Of a DNA stretch of 37,287 nucleotides, positions 14,153 to 22,240 are shown piece after piece. The DNA comes from Deltaproteobacteria bacterium. Its GTDB lineage: Bacteria; Desulfobacterota; Binatia; UBA12015. The first letter of the stretch is position 1; the number at the start of each line of letters is the position of its first letter. A program made the translations under genes and the position numbers. Location: positions 1 to 37,287 of the forward strand of contig VGTK01000042.1 of the NCBI GenBank assembly GCA_016874715.1. The letters run 5' to 3'. The notes beneath the pieces were generated by a model. That model made no database searches. It saw only the letters and a list, made by a program, of their open reading frames with translations, and was not told the DNA's origin.

Positions 14153-14201
14153 ACGCTTCGCAACGGCAACAGGCTGCGCAACGGCGACGCTTCGCACCGG
14201 C
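14153..14201. promoter_or_regulatory. Direct repeats in a divergent promoter region
   Basis: ACGCTTCGCAACGGC (14153-14167) and ACGCTTCGCACCGGC (14187-14201) match at 14 of 15 positions and are 34 bp apart. They lie in the 190-bp gap between the divergent alpha/beta-hydrolase operon and the PaaI-type gene. They could be operator sites for an unlinked regulator. Confidence 0.3.
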
Positions 14202-14301
14202 GGGCCCGAACCGGAGGGCCCCCGACGATCCGCGGCGTCGGGCCGCGCTCCGGTGACGCCCTGCTTGTCCCGACGCCCGCCGGCGGACACAGTCGTGCGC
14301 C

Positions 14302-14754
14302 ATGAGCAGCACGGATGGTCCCGACACCGAAGACCCGATCGCGCGCGCACGCGGCGCAACCGCCTTCTTCGCCCCGCTGGTCCCGGGGCAGCTGGGATGC
14401 GTGTTCGACCACTCGGCGACCGACCTGGTTCTCGGCCACATCGACGTGACGCCGAACCTGATCGCCGGCACCGGCTTCCTCTTTGCACCGGCGGTCATCG
14501 CGCTTGCCGACACCTGCGCCGCGATCGGCTGCGGCAACAACATCCCCGACGGCGCGTCGTTCACGACGATCGAGCTCAAGAGCAACTTTCTCTCGTCGGC
14601 GCGGGTCGGCGAGCGCGTCGCGTGCCGCTGCACCCCGGTGCACCTCGGGCGCCAGACGCACGGCTGGGACGCGATCGTCACGAACGAGACGACCGGTCGT
14701 ACGATGGCACTCTTTCGCTGCACGCAGATGGTGCTCACCGCTCGACGAAGCTGA
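14302..14754 (+). CDS. PaaI-family hotdog-fold thioesterase
   Basis: This 150-residue single hotdog-domain protein contains 'DLVLGHIDVTPNLIAGTGFLFAPAVIALADTCAAIGCGNNI', which aligns with the helix and strands that shape the PaaI/YdiI active site, and then 'TTIELKSNFLSSARVGERVACRCTPVHLGRQTHGWDAIV', the typical second half. Such enzymes hydrolyse acyl- or aroyl-CoA thioesters in the cytoplasm, often to rescue CoA during aromatic or lipid breakdown. The usual catalytic Asp/Glu in the central helix appears as Asp in 'ALADTCAA'. It is a single gene, divergent from the alpha/beta-hydrolase/thiolase operon and closed by a hairpin right after its stop. Confidence 0.85.
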   Translation: MSSTDGPDTEDPIARARGATAFFAPLVPGQLGCVFDHSATDLVLGHIDVTPNLIAGTGFLFAPAVIALADTCAAIGCGNNIPDGASFTTIELKSNFLSSARVGERVACRCTPVHLGRQTHGWDAIVTNETTGRTMALFRCTQMVLTARRS

Positions 14755-14776
14755 GTCGAGCCCGCGAAGGCTCGAC
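14755..14776 (+). terminator. Hairpin directly after the PaaI-type gene
   Basis: GTCGAGCC and GGCTCGAC form a perfect 8-bp stem around the 6-base loop CGCGAA, starting at the base after the TGA. There is no T-run, as is common in very GC-rich genomes. It also lies between this gene and the convergent aminotransferase gene. Confidence 0.6.
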
Positions 14777-14850
14777 GAGGGTGGCGGATCGGCGCGCCCT
14801 GCTGGTCACGATCCCGGCATCGCGGCCCTCCCGGCTTCGGGTTCGTGACG

Positions 14851-15795
14851 TCAGGACGCGGCGACGCTCCGTTTCGTCTCGCGGCCCCACACCGGCGTGA
14901 GCCACGACGCGTACGCCGGGTCGCCGCCGCGCGCGACGTCGCGGAAGCGCGCGGCGATCGCCGCCGTGGCGGGGCCGACCTTGCCGGTGCCGATGCGGCG
15001 GCGGTCGATGCTCGCGACCGGCGTGACCTCCGCCGCCGTGCCCGAGAGGAACACCTCGTCCGCGACGTACAGCTCGGTGCGCGAGATGCGTCGCTCGACG
15101 ACCTTCAGGTTCAGCGGTGCCGCCACCGCGAGTTCGAGGATGCTGCGCCGCGTGATGCCCTCGAGGTTGTCGGCGGTGGACGGCGGGGACACCAGCTCGC
15201 CGCGCCGCACCATGAAGAGATGGGCCGCGCTCGCCTCGCTCACCTCGCCGGACTCCGTGAGCACGACCGCGTCGTCGAAGCCGTTGCGCTTCGCCTCCGC
15301 CCGCGCAAGTGCAGAATTGAGATACGCGCCGGTCGGCTTCGCGCGCGCCGGAATCGCGTTGTCGGCGACGCGGCGCCACGACGACACGCACAGGTCGATG
15401 CTCTCGCTCTTGAAGTAGCGGCCAAGCGGCAGGCAGTAGATAATGAGCGAGGTCGGGACGTCCGTGAGCGTCGGCGAAAGCTCGTCCGAGTCGACGAAGA
15501 ACAGCGGCCGGATGTAGTGGTCCTCGCGCGCGTCGTTGCGACGCAGCAGCTCGCAGAGGATGCGCGCGACGTCGTCCTGCGACACCGTCGGCACGAGGCC
15601 GAGGATGTGCGCCGACTCGAAGAGGCGCTCGACGTGGTCCGCAAGGCGGAAGACGTACAGCTCGCCCTGCTTCTCGTCCCAGTACCCGCGGACGCCGCCG
15701 AAGCAGCCGAGGCCGTAGTTGAAGGCCTTCGCGCGCACGCTGATCGTGGCGGCGGCGTCGTCGACGAAATCGTTGCGATGGTAGGTCACTCCCAC
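14851..15795 (-). CDS. ilvE: Branched-chain amino acid aminotransferase (class IV PLP enzyme)
   Basis: This 314-residue protein aligns with IlvE along its length: 'TISVRAKAFNYGLGCFGGVR', 'YVFRLADHVERLFESA', 'HYIRPLFFVDSDELS', 'SSWRRVADNAIPARAKPTGAYLNSALARAEA' with the PLP lysine in 'RAK', 'VVLTESGEVSEASAAHLFMV', 'LEGITRRSILELA' and 'ADEVFLSGTAAEVTPV'. It transfers the amino group between Glu and Leu/Ile/Val or their keto acids using PLP in the cytoplasm. The start is GTG 15795; another in-frame GTG is two codons downstream. One departure is 'GCFGGVR' where most members have 'FEGIR'. The symbol follows the family; a D-amino acid transaminase or ADC lyase is less likely given the 'SGTAAEVTPV' block. 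Confidence 0.85.
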   Translation of the reverse strand: MGVTYHRNDFVDDAAATISVRAKAFNYGLGCFGGVRGYWDEKQGELYVFRLADHVERLFESAHILGLVPTVSQDDVARILCELLRRNDAREDHYIRPLFFVDSDELSPTLTDVPTSLIIYCLPLGRYFKSESIDLCVSSWRRVADNAIPARAKPTGAYLNSALARAEAKRNGFDDAVVLTESGEVSEASAAHLFMVRRGELVSPPSTADNLEGITRRSILELAVAAPLNLKVVERRISRTELYVADEVFLSGTAAEVTPVASIDRRRIGTGKVGPATAAIAARFRDVARGGDPAYASWLTPVWGRETKRSVAAS

Positions 15796-15987
15796 GGCTG
15801 GCCTCCGGTCAGATCCGCCCGCATCGGGCGGGACCGCAGCAGTTCCACACAACGGCTCCGTCCTGGCAACCTGCCGGCCACGCCCTTGGAGGAGTGCCTT
15901 CACCAGGGGGCGATCGACCCGGGTGCGGGCGGCAGATGGCATGCTCGCCGCCACCTCGCCGGCACGTCGCCGATCACCTGCCGCCGG

Positions 15988-16242
15988 GGTGAGAAGACCG
16001 GCTACGACGGTACGGCCACGTATGCCGGATGCGACGCAAGCGACGTCGCGAAGGCGATCCCCGAGGCCGCGGGAACGGACGCGAACGGCGTCGCGACGCC
16101 GAGCGACCGCGCGCTGATCGCCGCCCCCGTGAACGCCGTCAAGCAACAGCAGGCCGAGCTCGACGAGCTGCGCGCGAAGATCGAAGGTGCCGAGGTGAAG
16201 TGGCGCGGCATGCCCTTGCCCTGGTCCGGCCGGTACGCTTGA
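15988..16242 (+). pseudogene. Remnant of a peptidase S74 (tail-fibre chaperone) C-terminal domain
   Basis: In the 470-bp gap between the aminotransferase and VOC genes, one plus-strand frame reads 'ASDVAKAIPEAAGTDANGVA' and 'DRALIAAPVNAVKQQQAELD', then 'ELRAKIEG' and a stop. This is the pattern of the S74 intramolecular chaperone of phage tail fibres and bacterial surface proteins: 'A-x-D-V-x-K-x-I-P-E', a short turn, 'Y/R-x-A-L-I-A-x-x-V-x-A-V-K' and a terminal coiled coil 'QQAELDELRAKI'. Only the last 80 or so residues are present, the catalytic Ser-Lys part is missing and there is no plausible start, so it is a 3' fragment of a lost, probably horizontally acquired, gene. Confidence 0.5.
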
Positions 16243-16265
16243 GTGCGGCGCCGAGGAGAACCCAC

Positions 16266-16640
16266 ATGATCGGCTACGTCACCATCGGCTCCAAGGATCT
16301 CGACCGCGCGTGCAAGTTCTACGGCGAGCTGCTGGCGCTCGTCGGCGCGAAGCAGCTCATGGGCATGGATCGCATCAAGTTCTACGGAACGGCGATGGGT
16401 CAGCCCATGATCGCGCTGTGCACGCCCTACGACGGCGGGGCGCAGAGCCCCGGCAACGGCAACATGATCGCCATCCCCGGCGGCTCGCGCGAAGGCGTGG
16501 ACAAGCTGTACGCGAAGGCGATCTCGCTCGGCGCGACCGACGAAGGGGCGCCAGGCGAGCGCATGCCCGTCTTCTACGGCGCGTACGTCCGCGACCTCGA
16601 CGGCAATAAGCTCTGCTTCTTCGACATGAAGCTCGGCTGA
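16266..16640 (+). CDS. VOC (glyoxalase) superfamily protein
   Basis: This 124-residue single-chain VOC protein reads 'IGYVTIGSKDLDRACKFYGELLALVGAKQL' in the first module and 'VDKLYAKAISLGATDEGAPG' then 'VRDLDGNKLCFFDMK' in the second. The first metal position, usually His, is Thr here ('YVTIG'), and the final Glu of the 'G-N-x-x-E' motif is replaced ('GNKLCFF'). It may therefore not use the standard metal site and could be a binding protein. The start ATG 16266 follows GAGGAGAAC. It converges on the DUF35 gene, with a long stem between them. Confidence 0.85.
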   Translation: MIGYVTIGSKDLDRACKFYGELLALVGAKQLMGMDRIKFYGTAMGQPMIALCTPYDGGAQSPGNGNMIAIPGGSREGVDKLYAKAISLGATDEGAPGERMPVFYGAYVRDLDGNKLCFFDMKLG

Positions 16641-16651
16641 AGCCCCGACGA

Positions 16652-16709
16652 GTCCCGCGCCGCGCGTCGCACGCCTGCTGCCCGGCGCGACGCGCGGCAC
16701 CAACGGGAC
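16652..16709. terminator. Long bidirectional stem-loop between convergent genes
   Basis: GCCGCGCGTCGC (16659-16670) pairs perfectly with GCGACGCGCGGC (16687-16698) over 12 bp around a 16-base loop. GTCCC (16652-16656) and GGGAC (16705-16709) extend it. It begins 11 bases after the VOC stop and ends 39 bases from the DUF35 stop, where a shared terminator is expected. Confidence 0.65.
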
Positions 16710-16747
16710 GCGGACCGCAGCCTGTTCGCGCAGCCCGCGCGCGCGCG

Positions 16748-17179
16748 TCAGCCCGCCGCGGCGCGCGGACGGAAGTGCAGCAGCGTGACGGTGTCGTCCA
16801 CGCGCTCGAAGACGGCCTCGACCGCCGCGCCGATCGTCACCTGCTCCGGGTCGCACCCGACGATCTGCGTCGGCAGGCGGACGCCGTTCTCGAGCTCGAC
16901 GATCGCGTAGACGTACGGCGTCTTGCCGAAGAACCACGGATTGGTCGGCTTGCGCACGATCGCGCAGGTGTAGACGCGGCCGGTCGGCGCCACCGCGTGC
17001 CACGCGACGTCGCGCGACAGGCACGACGGACAGAACGGGCGCGGGTAGAAGATCCACTTCGCGCAGGCGCCGCAGCGCGGCAGCTCGATGCGACCGGCCG
17101 CGATCGCCTGCCAGAACGGCGCCGCGTCGCCTTCGACCTGCGGCAGCGGGCGTGGGAACTCGGGCATCTGGTCGCTCAT
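16748..17179 (-). CDS. DUF35 OB-fold / zinc-ribbon acyl-CoA associated protein (second copy)
   Basis: This 143-residue protein has the same architecture as the DUF35 protein at 11.6-12.0 kb: helix 'DAAPFWQAIAAGRIEL', zinc ribbon 'RCGACAKWIFYPRPFCPSCL' and OB-fold 'GRVYTCAIVRKPTNPWFFGK', 'PYVYAIVELENGVRLPTQIV'. The two copies share layout but differ widely in sequence, so they are paralogues and not a recent duplication. GGGGAGCC lies five bases before ATG 17179. It follows the second thiolase-like gene after... in transcript order it precedes it, with 79 bp between, and the two probably form one acyl-CoA enzyme. Confidence 0.88.
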   Translation of the reverse strand: MSDQMPEFPRPLPQVEGDAAPFWQAIAAGRIELPRCGACAKWIFYPRPFCPSCLSRDVAWHAVAPTGRVYTCAIVRKPTNPWFFGKTPYVYAIVELENGVRLPTQIVGCDPEQVTIGAAVEAVFERVDDTVTLLHFRPRAAAG

Positions 17180-17258
17180 CGGTGGCTCCCCGGGGTGGGT
17201 ATCCGATCCTCGCGCGCCGCCCCGGGCGGATGCGTCGGCTCCTCGCGTGCCGCGTCCA

Positions 17259-18455
17259 TCAGCGGTCGCTCGCGAAGATCAAGGAGCACTCCTCGGTGAA
17301 CGTACCGCCGTTGCCGTGCACGAACGCGACGTCGTTGCGCTTCACCTGCCGCGCACCGGCACGTCCCATGACCTGCCGCGCCCCCTCGACGACCAGCGTC
17401 ATTCCGCCGCCGAGGCCAGGCTGTCCGAACGACAGCATGCCGCCGTTCGTGTTGAGCGGGAAGTCGCCCGCGTACGTGAGGTCGTGCGACTCGAGGAACG
17501 GGCCGCCCTCGCCCTTCGCGCAGAAGCCCGCGTCCTCGAGCTCGATGAGGACCGCGCTGGTGTAGCAGTCGTAGATCTCGGCGAGCGTGACGTCCTTCGG
17601 CGCTAGCCCCGCCATCCCGAACGCCTGCCGCGCCGACTCGACGGCCGGCGTGACCAGGAAGTCCGGACGCTGGAAGGGATCGGGCTCGAGGTGCTCGCCG
17701 AACCCCAGAACCCATGCGGGCCGGTGCGGACGGTCCTTCACGCGCTCGGCCGACGTGAGCACGATCGCTTCCGCTCCGGTGCACGGCATCACCACCTCGA
17801 GCAGGTGCAGCGGGTCACAGACCATCGCCGAGGCGAGCACGTCGTCGATCGTCAGCGGCTTGCCGTGGAAGAGTGCCAGCGGGTTCTGCTGCGCGCTGGC
17901 ACGCTGGTCCGCCGCGATCTTCGCGAGCTGGCGCGACGTCGTGCCGTAGCGGTGCATGTGCAACCGCGCCGCCATCGCGTAGTCGGCGTTCGCTCCCGCC
18001 GCACCGTACGGCATCGTGAAGTCGCGCATCGGCGAGAACAGCGGCGGCGGCTTCAGGTACATGCCCTTCGGGTCCCAGGTGTCGCCGTTCACGCACAGCA
18101 CGGTCGACGCCTGCCCGTTCGCGATCGCGGTCGCGGCGCGCGCCACCATCGCGCACGAGGTGGCGCCGCCGAGATCGACGAACTCGAGGTACGTCGGCGC
18201 CAGCCCCAGGTGCTCGGCCACCACGGAGGGCCAGAGCATCGAGTACTGCATCATCGCCGGGCACACGACGATCCCGTCCACGTCCGACGGCTTGAGGCCG
18301 GCGTCGTCGAGCGCCGCGAGCGACGCCTCGGTGATGAGCCCGAGCGGCGTGCGCCCCTCCGGCGTCTTGCTGGGCTTCAACTCCGCGAGCCCGACGACCG
18401 CGCTGCGTCCGCGCAGGGCGGTCGAGACGGCACTTCCTCGAACCGGTTGTTCCAT
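17259..18455 (-). CDS. Thiolase-like protein, SCP2/Ltp2-type (second copy)
   Basis: This 398-residue thiolase-fold protein contains 'SAVVGLAELKPSKTPEGRTP', 'AALDDAGLKPSDVDGIVVCP', 'LEFVDLGGATSCAMVARAAT' and 'LAEIYDCYTSAVLIELEDAGFC'. The thiolase nucleophile position falls in 'GGAT' without Cys; a Cys two residues further on ('SCAM') is out of register. The catalytic His block reads 'SFGQPG' (Gln in place of His) and the final Cys block 'VHGNGG'. All canonical thiolase residues are thus replaced, while the 'I-Y-D-x-Y-T' segment is kept as in Ltp2-type aldolases. It lies directly upstream of its DUF35 partner in the direction of transcription. ATG 18455 (MEQPVRG) is preferred to ATG 18494. Confidence 0.85.
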   Translation of the reverse strand: MEQPVRGSAVSTALRGRSAVVGLAELKPSKTPEGRTPLGLITEASLAALDDAGLKPSDVDGIVVCPAMMQYSMLWPSVVAEHLGLAPTYLEFVDLGGATSCAMVARAATAIANGQASTVLCVNGDTWDPKGMYLKPPPLFSPMRDFTMPYGAAGANADYAMAARLHMHRYGTTSRQLAKIAADQRASAQQNPLALFHGKPLTIDDVLASAMVCDPLHLLEVVMPCTGAEAIVLTSAERVKDRPHRPAWVLGFGEHLEPDPFQRPDFLVTPAVESARQAFGMAGLAPKDVTLAEIYDCYTSAVLIELEDAGFCAKGEGGPFLESHDLTYAGDFPLNTNGGMLSFGQPGLGGGMTLVVEGARQVMGRAGARQVKRNDVAFVHGNGGTFTEECSLIFASDR

Positions 18456-18575
18456 CGCGGGCGCGTCATACGACGACGCGGGCGTCCTGAACAAGACCTG
18501 GCAGCCGCGCGCGCCGCGACCGGAGTCCGCGAGCCGATCGCGCCGCCCTCGGTGCGCAGATCGAGTCGCCAGCTG

Positions 18576-20774
18576 TCAGGCGACGCTCGGGCTGCCGCGG
18601 CCCCCCGCCGCGGCGGCGGCGCAGCGCTCGAGCGCCGCGGCGAGCTGCGCGAGCACGACCGGCTTGCTCACGAAGTCGTCCATTCCCGCGGCCATGCAGG
18701 CCTCGCGGTCCTCGCGCATTGCGTTGGCCGTCATCGCGACCACGCGAGGTCCGGACGCACCCGTCCAGCGCTCGCGGATCGCGCGCGTCGCGGCGAGGCC
18801 GTCCATCTCCGGCATCTGGACGTCCATGAGCACGACGTCGTACGCCTGCCGCTCCAGCGCGCGCAGCGCCTCGACGCCGTTCGCCGCGACGTCCGCGCGA
18901 TACCCGATGCGCTCGAGAAGCTTCAGCGCGACCTTCTGGTTGAGGTGGTTGTCCTCGGCAACGAGGATGCGCAGCGGTGCGCGCTCGGCCAGGCTGGCCT
19001 CGGACTCGCGCGCCGCGAGCTCCGGCGCTGCGCGGTCGGCCGCGTCGCTCGTCATGCCGGCGACGAGCTGCAGCAGCCGCGCCTGCTTGACGGGCTTCAC
19101 GAGGACGGTCGAGAGCTGCTCTCCTCCCGGCTCTCCGGAGAGGACCACCGCCTGCCGCAGCGTACCGAGCAGGATGACCGGAACGGTCGCGTGCCCCGGG
19201 GCGGCACGCATCGCGCACACCGTGGCGCTCGAGTCGATGCCGGGGATCGACGAGTCGAGCACGATCACGTCGAAGCGCTCGCCGCGCGCGAGCCAGGCGA
19301 GCGCTTCGCCCGGGTCGCACGTCACCCGGCTCTCGACGCCGATCGCGTCGAGCTGCGCCGCGATCACGAAGCAGCTGGCCGCGCAGTCGTCCACGACCAG
19401 CGCACGCAGACCCGGCCGCACGGCCACGCCCGGGGCGTCCTGCCGCGCCGCGGCAGCCGGCTCCGACACGGTGATCGTGAAGTGGAACGTCGAGCCGGTA
19501 CCGGGCTCGCTCTCGACCCACAGGCGCCCTGCCATCAGCTCGACGAACTGCCTCGAGATCACGAGGCCCAGGCCGGTGCCGCCGTACTTGCGCGTCGTCG
19601 AGCTGTCGCCCTGCATGAACGGGCGGAAGAGGCGACTCACGGTGTCGGGCGCGATGCCGACGCCGGTGTCGCGCACGGCGAAGGACAGCTCGCAGGTCGC
19701 GTCGGACACCTCGCGCGCGGTGACGGCGAGCGCCACCTCGCCGGCCGAGGTGAACTTGATCGCGTTGCTCAGCAGGTTGATGAGCACCTGGCGGAGCCGC
19801 GCCACGTCGCCCACGACCTCCTGCGGGACGCACGGGTCCACCCAGGACAGGAGCTCGAGGCCCTTCTCCGCTGCGCGCTGCACCACGAGGTCGAGCGAGT
19901 CCTCGATGCAAACCCGCACGTCGAACGGCACGCGCTCGAGCGCGAGCTGGCCGGCCTCGATCTTCGAGAAGTCCAGCACGTCGTTGATGATGCCGAGCAA
20001 GCCGTCGCCGCTGGTGCGGATCGTCTCGACGCACTCGCGCTGCTCGCGGTTGAGCGGCGTGCCGAGGAGAACGCTCGTCATGCCGATCACCGCGTTCATC
20101 GGCGTACGGATCTCGTGGCTCATGTTGGCGAGGAACTCGCTCTTCGCCCGGCTCGCGCCGCGCAGGTCGTACATCAGCTGGTGGCTGCGGCGCATCGAGC
20201 GATCGAGCAGGTAAGCGCCGAGGGTCGCGAGCCCGGTCCCCGCGAGAAGCGTGATCACGATGTTCGTGAAGCGCGCCGGGTCGATCGCGGTCCGCGCCAG
20301 CGCGTACAGGTAGAGCGCCACCATGCCGCAGGAGACGATCGCCTGCGCGAGCATCCCCCACGGGTAGACCACCGCGCTGCCGACGAGCAGCAGGGTGAAC
20401 GCGCCGACGAACAGGTCTATCTCGGCGAACTGCTGCTGGATCATCCACCACATGGCGACGCCGATCACGAGATTGAATCCGATCGCGAGGCCGGTCGCGT
20501 GCGCCCGCCCGTAGGAAGTGCTCGCGAGGACCAGCGCCAGCAGCGCGATCGACGCGATCACACCGAGCGCCAGGAGCCGGAGCTCGAAGCCCGGGGCGCC
20601 CACCGCCACGTTGGCGATCGTGGCGAGCGTCACCGGACCGAGGACGGTCGCCGTCGCGTACCGCAACCGCTGCGCGGTGAGCTCGTGCTGCGCCGCCCGG
20701 TACTCGGCGAACCACGGCGGCCGGTCGCGCCGGCCAGACCATTCCCCTGGTGTTCGTGAGAGAAACTGCCGCAC
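18576..20774 (-). CDS. Hybrid sensor histidine kinase with two receiver domains
   Basis: This 732-residue protein has six or so membrane helices (about residues 45-190) with no large periplasmic loop. Next come the HisKA domain with the phospho-His in '[17 protein letters not shown]', and the HATPase with '[11 protein letters not shown]', 'DTGVGI' and 'GGTGLGL'. The first receiver ('ALVVDDCAA', '[13 protein letters not shown]', 'VKPVK') and the second ('[11 protein letters not shown]', '[14 protein letters not shown]', 'VAMTANAM', 'VSKPV') both keep the phospho-acceptor Asp and Lys. There is no Hpt domain, so a separate phosphotransfer protein is expected. The start is GTG 20774. No response regulator gene is adjacent. 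The signal, perhaps membrane state or a small hydrophobic ligand, is unknown. Confidence 0.92.
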   Translation of the reverse strand: MRQFLSRTPGEWSGRRDRPPWFAEYRAAQHELTAQRLRYATATVLGPVTLATIANVAVGAPGFELRLLALGVIASIALLALVLASTSYGRAHATGLAIGFNLVIGVAMWWMIQQQFAEIDLFVGAFTLLLVGSAVVYPWGMLAQAIVSCGMVALYLYALARTAIDPARFTNIVITLLAGTGLATLGAYLLDRSMRRSHQLMYDLRGASRAKSEFLANMSHEIRTPMNAVIGMTSVLLGTPLNREQRECVETIRTSGDGLLGIINDVLDFSKIEAGQLALERVPFDVRVCIEDSLDLVVQRAAEKGLELLSWVDPCVPQEVVGDVARLRQVLINLLSNAIKFTSAGEVALAVTAREVSDATCELSFAVRDTGVGIAPDTVSRLFRPFMQGDSSTTRKYGGTGLGLVISRQFVELMAGRLWVESEPGTGSTFHFTITVSEPAAAARQDAPGVAVRPGLRALVVDDCAASCFVIAAQLDAIGVESRVTCDPGEALAWLARGERFDVIVLDSSIPGIDSSATVCAMRAAPGHATVPVILLGTLRQAVVLSGEPGGEQLSTVLVKPVKQARLLQLVAGMTSDAADRAAPELAARESEASLAERAPLRILVAEDNHLNQKVALKLLERIGYRADVAANGVEALRALERQAYDVVLMDVQMPEMDGLAATRAIRERWTGASGPRVVAMTANAMREDREACMAAGMDDFVSKPVVLAQLAAALERCAAAAAGGRGSPSVA

Positions 20775-20846
20775 CGATCGTGTATCGGCACCTCGAGGCA
20801 GGGACTTCTCGCCGCCGCCCCCGTTCGGGGAAATCGCCCGATCGCG

Positions 20847-22133
20847 CTATGCGGCCTGCGACTCCGGGTGCGCCGGCAGACCCGGAACCGGGAAGCGCGC
20901 GCACAGCCGCTCGACCCGCTCGCGGACGTCGGCGCGCAGCGCGTCATCAGCCGGTGCGGCCAGCACGTCGGCCATCCAGCCGGCGAGGAGCCGCATCTCG
21001 GGCTGCATCATCCCTCGCGCGGTCGCGGCGGGCGTGCCCAGACGGATGCCGCTCGGACGGAGCGGCGGGTTCGGGTCGTCGGGGATGATCTGCTTGTTGG
21101 TGGTGATCGCCACCGCGTCGAGCGCCTGCTCGGCGCGGCGGCCGTCGATGCCGAAGCTCGCGACGGTGTCGACGACCAGCATGTGATTGTCGGTGCCGCC
21201 GGTGACGAGCGTCACGCCCCGCACGAGCAGCTCGGCCGCCAGCGTGCGCGCGTTGCGCAGCACCTGCGTCCCGTAGGCGCGAAACGCCGGCTCGGCGGCC
21301 TTCTTCATCGCGATCGCGACGCCGGCGATCACGTTCATGTGCGGTCCGCCCTGCAGCCCGGGGAAGACCGACCTGTCGATCGCCGGGGCGAGCGCCTTGC
21401 GGCACAGGATCAGGCCGCCGCGCGGGCCGCGCAGGCTCTTGTGCGTGGTCGTGGTGACGACGTCGAAGCCCGCGTCGAACGGGTTGCGCATCACACCCGC
21501 GGCGATGAGCCCGCCGACGTGGCTCACGTCGGCCATCGTCAGCGCGCCGACCTCGTCCGCGATGCGCTTGAACTCGGCGTAGTCGTAGTCCCGGGGGTAG
21601 GACGTGTAGCCGCAGAGCACGAGCTTCGGCTTCACGTCGCGGGCCATGCGGCGCAGCTCGTCGAAGTCGATGCGGCCCCCGTTCGCCGGGTCCGTCCCGT
21701 AGCGCGCGAAGCGGAAGATGCGCCCCATGTGCGACACCGGCGCGCCGTGCGTGAGGTGGCCGCCGTGCGACAGGTCCATCGCGAGGACGGTGTCGCCTGG
21801 GCTCAGGAACGCGAGGTAGACGGCCTGGTTCATCGGCGAGCCGGAGAGCGGCTGGACGTTGGCGTGCTCGGCGCGAAACACGGCGCACGCCCGCTCGCGC
21901 GCGAGGCGCTCGATGGCGTCGGTGAACTCCTGCCCGCCGTAGTAGCGGCTACCGGGGTAGCCCTCGGCGTACTTGTTGGTCAGCACGCTGCCGAGCGCCA
22001 CCAGCACCTCGGGCCAGGTGTAATTCTCCGACGGGATCATCTCGACGCCGCGCCGCTGGCGGCGCTCCTCCCCGGCGATCGCTTGCGCGACGTCCGGATC
22101 GGTCTCGGCGAGCAGGGCACGGAAGTCGTCCAT
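20847..22133 (-). CDS. glyA: Serine hydroxymethyltransferase
   Basis: This 428-residue PLP enzyme converts serine and tetrahydrofolate to glycine and methylene-tetrahydrofolate. Signature blocks in order are 'EMIPSENYTWPEVLVALGS', 'TNKYAEGYPGSRYYGG', 'ANVQPLSGSPMNQAVY', 'LSHGGHLTHG', 'MADVSHVGGLIAAG', the PLP lysine in 'TTTTHKSLRGPRGG' and 'NPPLRPSGIRLGTPAATARG'. Housekeeping GlyA usually has N-x-S-A near the N-terminus of the sugar-like block ('QPHSGSQAN'), here 'QPLSGSPMN', so this is a divergent paralogue and could act on another hydroxy-amino acid. ATG 22133 is preferred over 22163, with GGAAAGGA upstream. A LysR gene diverges from it and may control it. Confidence 0.9.
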   Translation of the reverse strand: MDDFRALLAETDPDVAQAIAGEERRQRRGVEMIPSENYTWPEVLVALGSVLTNKYAEGYPGSRYYGGQEFTDAIERLARERACAVFRAEHANVQPLSGSPMNQAVYLAFLSPGDTVLAMDLSHGGHLTHGAPVSHMGRIFRFARYGTDPANGGRIDFDELRRMARDVKPKLVLCGYTSYPRDYDYAEFKRIADEVGALTMADVSHVGGLIAAGVMRNPFDAGFDVVTTTTHKSLRGPRGGLILCRKALAPAIDRSVFPGLQGGPHMNVIAGVAIAMKKAAEPAFRAYGTQVLRNARTLAAELLVRGVTLVTGGTDNHMLVVDTVASFGIDGRRAEQALDAVAITTNKQIIPDDPNPPLRPSGIRLGTPAATARGMMQPEMRLLAGWMADVLAAPADDALRADVRERVERLCARFPVPGLPAHPESQAA

Positions 22134-22209
22134 GGGGGTTTCGTCCTTTCCCGGGCGGCGCACGACCGCTCGCGAACAGAGGTACCCGCGGCGCTGTTGT
22201 TCGGCAACG

Positions 22210-22222
22210 TTAATCCTACTAA
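22210..22222. promoter_or_regulatory. Candidate LysR-type binding site (T-N11-A)
   Basis: TTAATCCTACTAA fits the T-N11-A rule, with TTA/TAA arms, inside the only AT-rich stretch of the 107-bp gap between divergent glyA and the LysR gene. Placement 19 bases before the regulator start is typical for autorepression with divergent activation. Function is inferred from position. Confidence 0.35.
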
Positions 22223-22240
22223 GCCATTGGTATCGTGAAA

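Noticed and set aside
17691..20759. Very long plus-strand open frame antisense to the thiolase-like and histidine kinase genes
   Set aside because: Its translation is Arg/His/Gly-rich with no domain, while the minus strand encodes clear protein families across the whole span. Long antisense frames are expected at this base composition.
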